Made by a program: the position numbers and the translations under genes. 5,264 nucleotides of DNA, from the NCBI GenBank assembly GCA_955652455.1, contig CATPBU010000207.1, positions 1-5,264 on the forward strand, in the 5' to 3' direction. This document shows, piece by piece, positions 1 through 5,264 of this stretch. The DNA comes from Candidatus Dormiibacterota bacterium. GTDB lineage: Bacteria; Chloroflexota; Dormibacteria; UBA8260. The notes beneath the pieces are model-generated. The model made no database searches. It was given only the letters and a program-made list of their open reading frames with translations, and was not told the DNA's origin. Position 1 is the stretch's first letter, and every line of letters starts with the position of its first letter.

Positions 1-49
1 CTCCTTCATCGACATCCTGACCGCGATCGGCCGGTTCCTCTTCGGCTGA
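1..49 (+). CDS. C-terminal end of a possible upstream gene (partial)
   Basis: One frame runs open from the window edge to a TGA at 47-49 and would encode the tail SFIDILTAIGRFLFG. The tail is hydrophobic and could end a membrane or amphipathic protein. It stops 2 bases before the GTG of the permease, the spacing expected of co-transcribed, translationally coupled genes. With only 15 residues visible the family cannot be named, and the frame may not be coding at all; the case rests mostly on the tight spacing. Confidence 0.35.
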   Translation, partial: SFIDILTAIGRFLFG

Positions 50-51
50 CC

Positions 52-1218
52 GTGTTCGTTCTCCAAGAGATCGGCAAGGCACTGAGCCTTGCCTTTGCGA
101 TGTTCTGGCAGGTGCTCTGGCCGCTCGCCCTTGGTTTTCTGCTGTCGGCCATCGTCGAGGCGCTGGTGTCAAAGCAGATGATCGCTCGGCTGCTCGGGAA
201 GGACCGGCCGCGCGAGGAGGCGATCGCGACGGCGCTGGGTGCGGCCTCCTCCTCGTGTTCCTACGCCGCGGTCGCGCTGGCGCGGACGTTGTTCCGAAAG
301 GGAGCGACGCTGGGCAACGCGATCATCTTCGAATTCGCGTCGACGAACCTCGTCTTCGAGTTGGGGCTGGTCCTGCTCATCCTGCTCGGCTGGCAGTTCC
401 TCAGCGCGGAGCTGCTCGGCGGCCTGGTCATGGTCGTCATCCTCGCGATCGTGCTCAAGGTGACCCTGAGCCAGCGGCTCGTCAGCGAAGCTCACGAGCA
501 GGCAGAGCGGGGGGTGCTCGGTCGCATGGAGGGTCACGCTGCGATGGACATGTCGGTGACCGATGGACCGCTTCTACGACGCGCAGTCTCAGGGCCGGCA
601 TTGACCTCGATCGCCCACTACTTCTTCATGAACATCTACAGCTTGTGGACGGACCTGGTCCTCGGCTTCCTCATCGCCGGGGCGCTCGGGTCCTGGGTGT
701 CCGACTCGGTGTGGTCGAACCTGTTCCTCCAGGGGCATGGTCTCCTTTCAGAGGTGTGGGGTGCACTGATCGGGCCATTGGTGGCGGTCGTGAGCTTCGT
801 CTGCTCGGTCGGCAATGTACCCCTCGCCGCGGTGCTGTGGCGTGGCGGAATCAGCTTCGGCGGCGTGATCGCCTTCATCTTCGCCGACCTCATCATCCTC
901 CCGATCCTCAACATCTACCGTAAGTACTACGGGCGCCGCGTGGCCGTGTACCTGTTCATGGTCTCGTACCTCACGATGGCCGCGGCGGGCATGGTTGTCG
1001 GACTCCTGTTCAACGTCACCGGGCTCACCCCGACCAATCGACATGTGACCGTCTTCGACACCACCGTGTCCTGGAACTACGACACCTTCCTGAACATCGC
1101 GGTCCTTCTCCTGGTTGCGGTGCTGCTTGTGCGCTTTCTCCGCACCGGAGGGATTGACATGCTGCGGATGATGGAGATGCCCGTCAAGGATCACGCCACC
1201 GAGAACGCAGCGGATTAA
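52..1218 (+). CDS. Integral membrane permease, COG0701/DUF318 (ArsP-like) family
   Basis: This 388-residue polytopic protein belongs to the two-repeat permease family (PF03773, COG0701) that includes the organoarsenical exporter ArsP and YraQ-like proteins. Hydrophobic segments lie near residues 11-38, 98-117, 121-141, 197-220, 237-262, 266-289, 297-323 and 347-364. Each half carries the family's cysteine signature: SSSCSYAAVALA with C69, and SFVCSVGNVPLAAVLW with C251, the second followed by the conserved GGISFGGVIAFIFADL. The central loop has EGHAAMDMS (160-168) and the tail has MLRMMEM (370-376), both possible soft-metal ligands. The GTG at 52 is chosen because it gives the family's usual short N-terminus (MFVLQEIG) and lies 2 bases after an upstream stop; no good Shine-Dalgarno is visible, so coupling is likely. 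The frame stays open upstream to the window edge. Family membership is secure. The transported substrate is not: metal(loid) export is inferred from relatives, and no arsR or ATPase gene is visible. Confidence 0.9.
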   Translation: MFVLQEIGKALSLAFAMFWQVLWPLALGFLLSAIVEALVSKQMIARLLGKDRPREEAIATALGAASSSCSYAAVALARTLFRKGATLGNAIIFEFASTNLVFELGLVLLILLGWQFLSAELLGGLVMVVILAIVLKVTLSQRLVSEAHEQAERGVLGRMEGHAAMDMSVTDGPLLRRAVSGPALTSIAHYFFMNIYSLWTDLVLGFLIAGALGSWVSDSVWSNLFLQGHGLLSEVWGALIGPLVAVVSFVCSVGNVPLAAVLWRGGISFGGVIAFIFADLIILPILNIYRKYYGRRVAVYLFMVSYLTMAAAGMVVGLLFNVTGLTPTNRHVTVFDTTVSWNYDTFLNIAVLLLVAVLLVRFLRTGGIDMLRMMEMPVKDHATENAAD

Positions 1219-1299
1219 CAGCTCACGTCCAATCCTGTCATCGCAGCAGCTGCAGCAGGTCCGGCGCTTGGTAGGGCCCGCGGGTACTGCGGCCTTCGT
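1219..1299. other. Short convergent intergenic gap
   Basis: These 81 bases separate the stop of the plus-strand permease from the stop of the minus-strand MFS exporter. They contain small GC-rich palindromes (GCAGCTGC and CCCGCGGG) but no stem followed by a T-run in either direction, so I cannot call an intrinsic terminator even though two transcripts must end near here. Confidence 0.5.
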
Positions 1300-2856
1300 T
1301 CATTGGTGACCGTCTGTTGTCAAGTCTGCTGGCGAGTGCGCTGCGCCCATGCGTAGCAATGGTGCGTCGAGCGCGCAGTGCACCGCGTCACGTGCGGACA
1401 CGGACGTCACCTCACCCGTCTGCGCAGGTTTTCGAATCGTGAAAGCAGCCAGGACACCGCCGAGCGCGCAGGTCAGCCCCGCACCGAGCATCGCGGTACG
1501 GAAACCTGCGGAGAACACGTCCGGACGCAGGTAGCTCGCGCCGGTGATGCCGGCAGCAGCGGGCAGGATCGCCACGGCAAGAAGACCTGCCGCCCGAGCG
1601 ACGTCGTTGTTGACCGCGGACGCAACGCCCGCCCTCTGCGCCGGTGCGGCCGCGAGCACAGCCGCGGTCAGGGGTGCCACCGTGGTCGCCAGGCCGAGTC
1701 CCAGTACGACGACCGCGGGCAGCACCTCACCGAGGTATCCACCGGTCGCGTCGACTCGGGCAAACATGACCAAACCGCAGGCAACGATCAGGGGACCTGC
1801 CGTCATTTGCAGCCGCGGGCCGATGCGGCTGGCCAGGGCACCGGATCGCGCTGAGAGTGCCAGCATGATCGCGGTGAGAGGCAGCAGAGAAGCGCCTGAC
1901 TGCAGCGGTGTGTAGTGAGCAACCTGCTGGAGTTGGATGGGCAGGAGAAAGAGCGCGCCCCCGAGACCGGCGTAGACGACAAGGGTGACCATGTTGGCTG
2001 CGCTGAATTGTCTGGATCGAAAGACGGCCAGTGGCAGCATCGGATGCCGCACGCGCGTCTCCGCAACGAGAAACAATCCCAAGGCGAGCGCGCCGATGGC
2101 AAGCGTCAACACGATCACCGGCGATTGCCAGCCCAGGTCCGGACCTTCGATCAGCCCGTAGCAGAGACCGGCCAGGCCGACGGCGGCGAGAGTGGCGCCG
2201 ACAACATCGATGCGGCCGCTGGCCTCCGGGTCGCGCGACTCAGGCACGTGGCGCGCGGTTATTGCCACGACGGCCAGGGTCAGCGGGAGGTTCAGGTAGA
2301 AGATGAGTCGCCAGGAGACTGCTCCGATCAGATATCCGCCAACGAACGGACCCACCGCGGTGGCGACACCGCCGAGCCCAGACCAGGCGCCGATCGCTTT
2401 CGATCGATCGCCCGGGGCGAATGACGCTTCGAGGATGGCGAGGCTGCCCGGGACGAGCAGCGCTCCGCCGATACCCTGCAGCGCCCGGGCCGCGATCAGG
2501 ATGACCGTATTGGGAGCCAGCCCGCAGACGAGGGACGCTGCCGCGAACCAGATCACGCCGATCACGAAGACCTTGCGCCGGCCATAGCGGTCGCCCAATG
2601 CTCCACCGAGCAGCAGCAGGGCCGCCAGCGTGAGCAAGTAGCCCGTGACAACCCATTGCAACCCCGCCACGTCGGCCCCGAATTCGCGACCCATGGTCGG
2701 CAGCGCAATGCCGACAACCGTCGCATCGAGAGCCGCCACCCCGGATCCCAGGACCGTCGCCGCGATGACCCAGTAGCCGGCGGAGGTGCCATAACGCAGC
2801 TCTGAAGCCGTGAGGGCAGCTGCTTTGCGCTGTGGGACGCCGCGTGGGACCGCCAC
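1300..2856 (-). CDS. DHA2-family MFS drug-type efflux transporter
   Basis: The protein has 518 residues, the usual size for 14-helix EmrB/QacA-type (DHA2) proton-driven exporters of the inner membrane. In order it shows helix 1 with LDATVVGIALP (43-53), motif A GDRYGRRK (88-95), the motif B region ARALQGIGGALLVPGS (123-138), and motif C with GPFVGGYLIG followed by WRLIFYLNLP (169-191). A second half with further helices runs to about residue 473 and ends in a 45-residue hydrophilic tail. The frame is open far upstream (to 3486), but that stretch is antisense-frame noise inside the dehydrogenase gene. I chose the GTG at 2854-2856 because a GAGG lies 8 bases before it and because RYGTSAGYWV begins the family homology about 20 residues later. 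An ATG at 2947-2949 would add 31 unusual residues and overlap the dehydrogenase. The gene follows the dehydrogenase by 58 bases and is probably co-transcribed with it. Substrate unknown. Confidence 0.92.
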   Translation of the reverse strand: MAVPRGVPQRKAAALTASELRYGTSAGYWVIAATVLGSGVAALDATVVGIALPTMGREFGADVAGLQWVVTGYLLTLAALLLLGGALGDRYGRRKVFVIGVIWFAAASLVCGLAPNTVILIAARALQGIGGALLVPGSLAILEASFAPGDRSKAIGAWSGLGGVATAVGPFVGGYLIGAVSWRLIFYLNLPLTLAVVAITARHVPESRDPEASGRIDVVGATLAAVGLAGLCYGLIEGPDLGWQSPVIVLTLAIGALALGLFLVAETRVRHPMLPLAVFRSRQFSAANMVTLVVYAGLGGALFLLPIQLQQVAHYTPLQSGASLLPLTAIMLALSARSGALASRIGPRLQMTAGPLIVACGLVMFARVDATGGYLGEVLPAVVVLGLGLATTVAPLTAAVLAAAPAQRAGVASAVNNDVARAAGLLAVAILPAAAGITGASYLRPDVFSAGFRTAMLGAGLTCALGGVLAAFTIRKPAQTGEVTSVSARDAVHCALDAPLLRMGAAHSPADLTTDGHQ

Positions 2857-2914
2857 CGCTGCAGCCTCGCCGACCTTGTCGAGAATGGCAAGTGGTCCGG
2901 ATTCGTCGCCGAGC

Positions 2915-3949
2915 CTATTTCGACGCGGGGTCGCCGTGTTGCGCGGCATCGAGCACTTGGAGCGCCGCCAGCGCATCGCTGCCACGAACCGGTGGTGGCG
3001 CTCCTGTGCGGATGGCGCGTTCAACCGACGGATAGAAGTCGCACCAACGCCCCGGCTGGCTCGGCACCATCTGAGACTCCTCGCCACGCACCAGCCGTCC
3101 CCACCGTTCCGGGGGCTCCGCACCGAAGTCTGCGTGCGCGGGATCCGCGCCGTCGCGGAGGGCTGCCTCCTGCCCGTCGAGGTACTCGACCACATAGGCG
3201 CCACGCGAGCCAAGCACACGCAGCCGCGGCCCGGGCGCGGCTGTGACCGCACTCGCCCAGAGGTGCGATCGGGTTCCGGACGCGTGATGTAGCGCGATGA
3301 AGACGTCGTCGTTGGCCCCGCCTCGGCGTGCTGCGAACTCACCGACCACGTCGATGATCGGCCCGAAAAGCGACAGTGCCTGGTCAACGAGGTGGACGCC
3401 GAGGTCGAGGAGCACGCCGCCTCCCTCCGTGGAGGCCAGGGTCTCGCGCCATGCGCTCGGATCCGGATGCGGTCGCCAGCGCTCAAAGCGCGACTCGTAC
3501 CGGTAGATGTCGCCCAACTGTCCGTCGGCGATCAGGCGGCGCAGCGTGATCTGGTCGCTGTCCCAGCGGCGGTTGTGAAAGGGAACAAGCAGGACCTGCC
3601 GACTCGCAGCGCGCTCGATCAGGCTGCGCGCGCCGTCAGCGTTGGTGGCGAGTGGTTTCTCAACCACCAGCGCAAGACCAGCATCGATCGCGGCCTCGGC
3701 CAACCGGATGTGCGAGTCGGGTGGGGTTGCCACCACCACCAAATCGAAGTCTTCGCGGCGCGCCCACAGGTCGTCGGCGCTCGCCAGAAGCCGCGCCTCT
3801 GGAAAGTCCGCGGCCGCGCGTTCACGCCGTCCGCGGTCCCGGACGACGATCGCGGTCACTCTGAGCCCGGGCGTGGCTCGGAGGAGCGGCCCATGGAACA
3901 CCCGTCCCGCCAGGCCGTAGCCGATGAGCGCCACGCGCAACTCGATCAT
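2915..3949 (-). CDS. Gfo/Idh/MocA-family NAD(P)-dependent oxidoreductase, IolW/YdgJ-like
   Basis: This 344-residue soluble dehydrogenase has the usual length for its family. The N-terminal Rossmann domain begins at residue 5 with the dinucleotide-binding GYGLAG (10-15), followed by FHGPLL. The catalytic-lysine motif EKP is at 97-99. The C-terminal domain has HNRRWDSD (125-132), ESRFERWRP (152-160), the substrate/catalytic stretch LLDLGVHLVDQAL (180-192) with D182 and H186, and GSRGAYV (247-253). FHGPLL, HNRRWD, DLGxHLxDQ and DGQEAALR together resemble Bacillus IolW (NADP-dependent scyllo-inositol dehydrogenase) and E. coli YdgJ more than other branches, so a polyol or sugar C-OH/C=O redox reaction is likely. 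The substrate is inferred by family, not shown. The ATG at 3947-3949 is preferred over in-frame GTGs just upstream, because those GTGs fall inside its GAGGTGG ribosome binding site. Upstream lies the NTF2-like remnant (18 bases), downstream the MFS exporter. Confidence 0.92.
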   Translation of the reverse strand: MIELRVALIGYGLAGRVFHGPLLRATPGLRVTAIVVRDRGRRERAAADFPEARLLASADDLWARREDFDLVVVATPPDSHIRLAEAAIDAGLALVVEKPLATNADGARSLIERAASRQVLLVPFHNRRWDSDQITLRRLIADGQLGDIYRYESRFERWRPHPDPSAWRETLASTEGGGVLLDLGVHLVDQALSLFGPIIDVVGEFAARRGGANDDVFIALHHASGTRSHLWASAVTAAPGPRLRVLGSRGAYVVEYLDGQEAALRDGADPAHADFGAEPPERWGRLVRGEESQMVPSQPGRWCDFYPSVERAIRTGAPPPVRGSDALAALQVLDAAQHGDPASK

Positions 3950-3951
3950 CA

Positions 3952-3958
3952 CCACCTC
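3952..3958 (-). promoter_or_regulatory. Ribosome binding site of the dehydrogenase
   Basis: The minus strand reads GAGGTGG, with 5 bases between GAGG and the ATG at 3949. The site covers two in-frame GTG codons, which argues for the ATG as the start. Confidence 0.65.
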
Positions 3959-3967
3959 GAACGATGG

Positions 3968-4204
3968 TCAGCCGCCGGCGGCCACATCAGCGCCATCCTG
4001 GATATACGGATCACGCCTTCGGGCGTCGAAGTTCTCGCGCAGGTAGCGGCGGGCACCCTCGATGCCGTGATTCGGTTGACGAAACGCGAGTGATCGATAC
4101 GAGGCTGAAGGAGCATAGAGGGCGGCGATTGCTTCGATGTCACGCCGTGGCCAAGCGTCCGCGCAGGTCCGCCTCCAGCGCTCAGCGGCATCGACAGCGA
4201 GCAT
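3968..4204 (-). pseudogene. Truncated NTF2/SnoaL-like domain protein
   Basis: The 78-residue reading frame starts MLAVDAAERWRRTC. It has the front half of an NTF2-like (SnoaL-type) fold: a first helix ending AWPRRDIEAIAALYAP (17-32), then SYRSLAFRQP, then a GIEGARRYLRENF helix (47-59). Full proteins of this type have about 120-140 residues and continue with the curved sheet that forms the ligand pocket. Here homology ends near residue 60 and is followed by the unrelated tail RRRDPYIQDGADVAAGG and a TGA. Only 18 bases then remain before the dehydrogenase start, so the back half is missing. Another minus-strand frame covering the same end reads TPEGVIRISRM and stops in a TGA that shares one base with the dehydrogenase ATG (TGATG), which may mark the original gene end after an internal deletion and frameshift. 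I read it as a decayed gene. A short functional protein is possible but lacks the pocket. Confidence 0.6.
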
Positions 4205-4473
4205 CTCTTACCGTCAGTCTCCTATCCGCGGATCGCGCCGACGGGATTCTAGCGGGGATCAGCAAGAAGGCCCAGGCGGTCCCGCTTCCTCAGTCACAGT
4301 AGCCGTCAGCGGTTGTAGATCGCTGTGGCGCGAGCGGTCGTGCCGATGGGTGCCACGTGTGCCCCGATCCCGCCGAGCCTTGATATGGGTCGGACCGCGT
4401 GGTAACGAGCGAAGTGGCCCAATGGTCCCTGGGTAGAAGGCGTTGCCGCGTGCGCCTTGTTCGTGGCAGGCGA
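4205..4473. other. Intergenic stretch with no convincing gene
   Basis: About 270 bases lie between the NTF2-like remnant and the terminator of the small protein gene. An open frame crosses it on the minus strand (4555-4259), but its product is rich in Arg, Gly, Thr and Pro without any domain pattern, and it runs through the terminator and into the coding sequence of the small gene, so I treat it as noise. No tRNA T-loop pattern is seen. Apart from the possible -10 box near 4250, which belongs to the downstream unit, I see nothing definite here. Confidence 0.5.
4246..4251 (-). promoter_or_regulatory. Possible -10 box before the NTF2/dehydrogenase/MFS unit
   Basis: The minus strand has TAGAAT preceded by CGC, about 42 bases before the ATG at 4204. 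It is AT-rich against a GC-rich background and fits TANNNT. The matching -35 at 17-18 bases is poor (TGGGCC region), so this is weak evidence for a promoter driving the three-gene unit. Confidence 0.3.
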
Positions 4474-4501
4474 AAGAGGCCGGGATCGCTCCCGACCTCT
4501 T
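4474..4501 (-). terminator. Intrinsic terminator after the small membrane protein gene
   Basis: The arms 4474-4485 and 4490-4501 form a 12-base-pair stem with a four-base loop (TCGC on the plus strand). On the minus-strand transcript the single non-Watson-Crick position is a G-U wobble, whereas on the plus strand it would be an A-C mismatch. The minus strand continues with TTTCGCC, a short U-run. The hairpin begins 16 bases after the stop of the 4739-4518 gene, so it fits as that gene's terminator. Confidence 0.78.
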
Positions 4502-4517
4502 CACTGCCGTAGTTGGT

Positions 4518-4739
4518 TCAGCGCAGGGGACCGCCGATCCTCCCGTCCGGGCCACCCTGAGCCTGCGCCTGGGCGGGGGCCTGGGCGGGCACCACGACGG
4601 TGTGGGTTGCGCCGGTGATCACGGTGGCGGGCTTGGTGGTGTATCCAAGGAAACCTCCGAGTGTCAGCGCCGCAATCACTGCGAGCAGGAGCGTTGCCAT
4701 CCGGCTGGGGAACCTGTGAAGCGAGAGTCGAGCCTGCAT
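4518..4739 (-). CDS. Small single-span membrane-anchored protein, function unknown
   Basis: The 73-residue product has a basic N-terminus (R4, H8, R9, R13), one hydrophobic span at about residues 15-33 (ATLLLAVIAALTLGGFLG), then a hydrophilic tail: a threonine/valine-rich part (TTKPATVITGATHTVVVP, 34-51), an Ala-Gln run (AQAPAQAQAQ, 52-61) and a Gly-rich end. No AxA cleavage site or lipobox Cys is visible, so I infer an N-terminal anchor with an external tail of about 40 residues. The ATG at 4737-4739 is well supported by AAGGAG 8 bases upstream, and a hairpin terminator follows the stop, which together make it a real gene despite its size. It lies 96 bases after the LuxR-type regulator on the same strand and may depend on it. 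I do not recognise a named family. Small proteins of this design are common in actinobacteria and generally uncharacterised. Confidence 0.75.
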   Translation of the reverse strand: MQARLSLHRFPSRMATLLLAVIAALTLGGFLGYTTKPATVITGATHTVVVPAQAPAQAQAQGGPDGRIGGPLR

Positions 4740-4747
4740 TTCCTGTA

Positions 4748-4753
4748 CTCCTT
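4748..4753 (-). promoter_or_regulatory. Strong Shine-Dalgarno of the small membrane protein gene
   Basis: The minus strand reads AAGGAG with an 8-base spacer to the ATG at 4739, the best ribosome binding site in the window. It decides the start against a longer overlapping frame that begins at 4797. Confidence 0.75.
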
Positions 4754-4775
4754 GACGGGTTGATCCGATGCGCTG

Positions 4776-4805
4776 ACGCTAGGCGTGTCACCTGCATGCG
4801 CGCAT
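4776..4805. promoter_or_regulatory. Two short palindromes upstream of the small gene
   Basis: A perfect 10-base palindrome ATGCGCGCAT lies at 4796-4805, and an inverted repeat ACGC-TAG-GCGT at 4776-4786. On the minus strand the second contains TAGCGT, a possible -10-like hexamer. They sit in the 96-base gap between the regulator's stop and the small gene and could be an operator/promoter, but short palindromes are frequent in GC-rich DNA and no -35 is evident. Confidence 0.22.
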
Positions 4806-4835
4806 CCGAAGAATGCCCCAGATTGGAGTGGAGGG

Positions 4836-5264
4836 CTACCCATCTTGACCGGCGAGGCCGAGGCGCACAGCCTCGGCTGCCGCTTGACCTCGACTGTCAA
4901 CGCAGAGCTTGCGCAGAATCGCTGACACGTGGTGCGCGACTGTCTTCTCGGACAGGAAGAGTCGCCTGGCTATGATCGCGTTGCTGCACCCCTTCGCAAT
5001 CAACGCGAGCACCTCAACCTCGCGGGACGTCAAGTTGGCCGGGTTGCCCCGCGTCGACGGTCGCGGCCCACGGGGAAGCGCTTGCGCGCCGCGCTCGCGC
5101 AACCGTCTGGCGACGAGACTCGCCGCCGGCCGTGCCCCCATGCGCTGGAGCTCGGCGAGGGCGCGCCGGAGGGCTTCGTTGCTGTCAGCGCTGGCGAGCG
5201 CCAGGGCTGCCTCGTAGGGACAGCCGAGTCGCTCCCACCATTCGGCAGCATGAGCGCCGTCACC
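4836..5264 (-). CDS. LuxR-type HTH transcriptional regulator, C-terminal part (probably a large ATPase/TPR regulator)
   Basis: The frame is open from the window edge (5264) to the TGA at 4836 and gives 142 residues, with the N-terminus outside the window. Visible residues 1-60 ([19 protein letters not shown], then an [29 protein letters not shown] helix pair) look like the last helical repeats of the large LAL-like AAA-ATPase/LuxR regulators. Residues 76-138 are a GerE/LuxR DNA-binding domain: [16 protein letters not shown], the HTH around [22 protein letters not shown], and the closing [21 protein letters not shown]. The linker [16 protein letters not shown] is typical of this group. The ATG at 5141 is internal, because the homology runs through it without a break (gap-free [12 protein letters not shown] upstream). 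Such proteins usually have about 900 or more residues with P-loop ATPase, TPR-like repeats and a terminal HTH; only the last two are partly visible. Target genes unknown; the small gene downstream is a candidate. Confidence 0.9.
   Translation of the reverse strand, partial: GDGAHAAEWWERLGCPYEAALALASADSNEALRRALAELQRMGARPAASLVARRLRERGAQALPRGPRPSTRGNPANLTSREVEVLALIAKGCSNAIIARRLFLSEKTVAHHVSAILRKLCVDSRGQAAAEAVRLGLAGQDG

Noticed and set aside
1230..1299. Terminator between the converging permease and MFS genes
   Set aside because: Only short GC palindromes are present and no stem with a following T-run could be drawn on either strand.
2857..3486. Upstream 210 residues of a continuous 728-residue minus-strand frame fused to the MFS exporter
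   Set aside because: They read an alternative frame of the dehydrogenase gene, are rich in Arg, Ser and Pro without domain pattern, and the dehydrogenase frame shows clear family motifs. High GC makes such long shadow frames common.
4368..4470. Possible structured RNA or tRNA in the GC-rich gap
   Set aside because: No T-loop or acceptor-stem pairing was found. CACGTG is a lone short palindrome expected by chance.
4259..4555. 98-residue minus-strand frame through the intergenic stretch
   Set aside because: It runs across the terminator hairpin and the end of the small gene, has biased Arg/Gly/Thr/Pro composition and no recognisable fold.
4560..4592. Tandem-like repeat of CCTGGGCGGG
   Set aside because: It simply encodes the Ala-Gln-Pro run of the small protein. 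Two imperfect copies do not make a repeat array.
4501..4797. 98-residue minus-strand frame over the small membrane protein gene
   Set aside because: It has no ribosome binding site and low-complexity composition, while the 4739-4518 frame has AAGGAG, a membrane span and a matching terminator.
5030..5263. Minus-strand frame starting with an ATG near the window end
   Set aside because: It overlaps the LuxR-type regulator in another frame. The regulator frame carries [12 protein letters not shown] and the HTH, so the other frame is a shadow.

Overview
The window comes from a GC-rich genome with GTG starts. Two proteins have strongly actinobacterial family character: a two-Cys permease of the COG0701/DUF318 type and the C-terminus of a large LuxR-type ATPase regulator. 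I read it as a chromosomal segment of an actinomycete or related high-GC actinobacterium; genus cannot be told. I see no rRNA, tRNA, CRISPR, insertion sequence or phage gene.

Layout. On the plus strand, the last codons of a possible upstream gene (to 49) are followed after 2 bases by a 388-residue integral membrane permease (52-1218). Everything else lies on the minus strand. Read in its transcription direction it runs: the C-terminal 142 residues of a LuxR-HTH regulator (5264-4836, cut by the window edge); a small 73-residue single-membrane-span protein with a strong ribosome binding site (4739-4518); a clear stem-loop terminator (4474-4501); a stretch with no convincing gene (4205-4473); the front half of an NTF2/SnoaL-like gene (4204-3968) that seems to have lost its back half; a Gfo/Idh/MocA-family NAD(P)-dependent dehydrogenase of the IolW/YdgJ subgroup (3949-2915); and a 14-helix DHA2-type MFS exporter (2856-1300). 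The exporter converges on the permease across only 81 bases.

How they may work together. The NTF2-like remnant, dehydrogenase and exporter are closely spaced (18 and 58 bases) and co-directional, so they probably form one transcript. A soluble polyol/sugar-type oxidoreductase beside a drug-type exporter suggests small-molecule modification plus efflux, but the substrate cannot be inferred. The permease is a separate plus-strand unit, likely for metal(loid) or small-solute export. The regulator and the small membrane protein may be linked, because the small gene lies just downstream of the regulator and has its own ribosome binding site and terminator. Nothing here amounts to a clearly new defence or mobile system. 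The points most worth a second look are the decayed NTF2-like gene and the small anchored protein.
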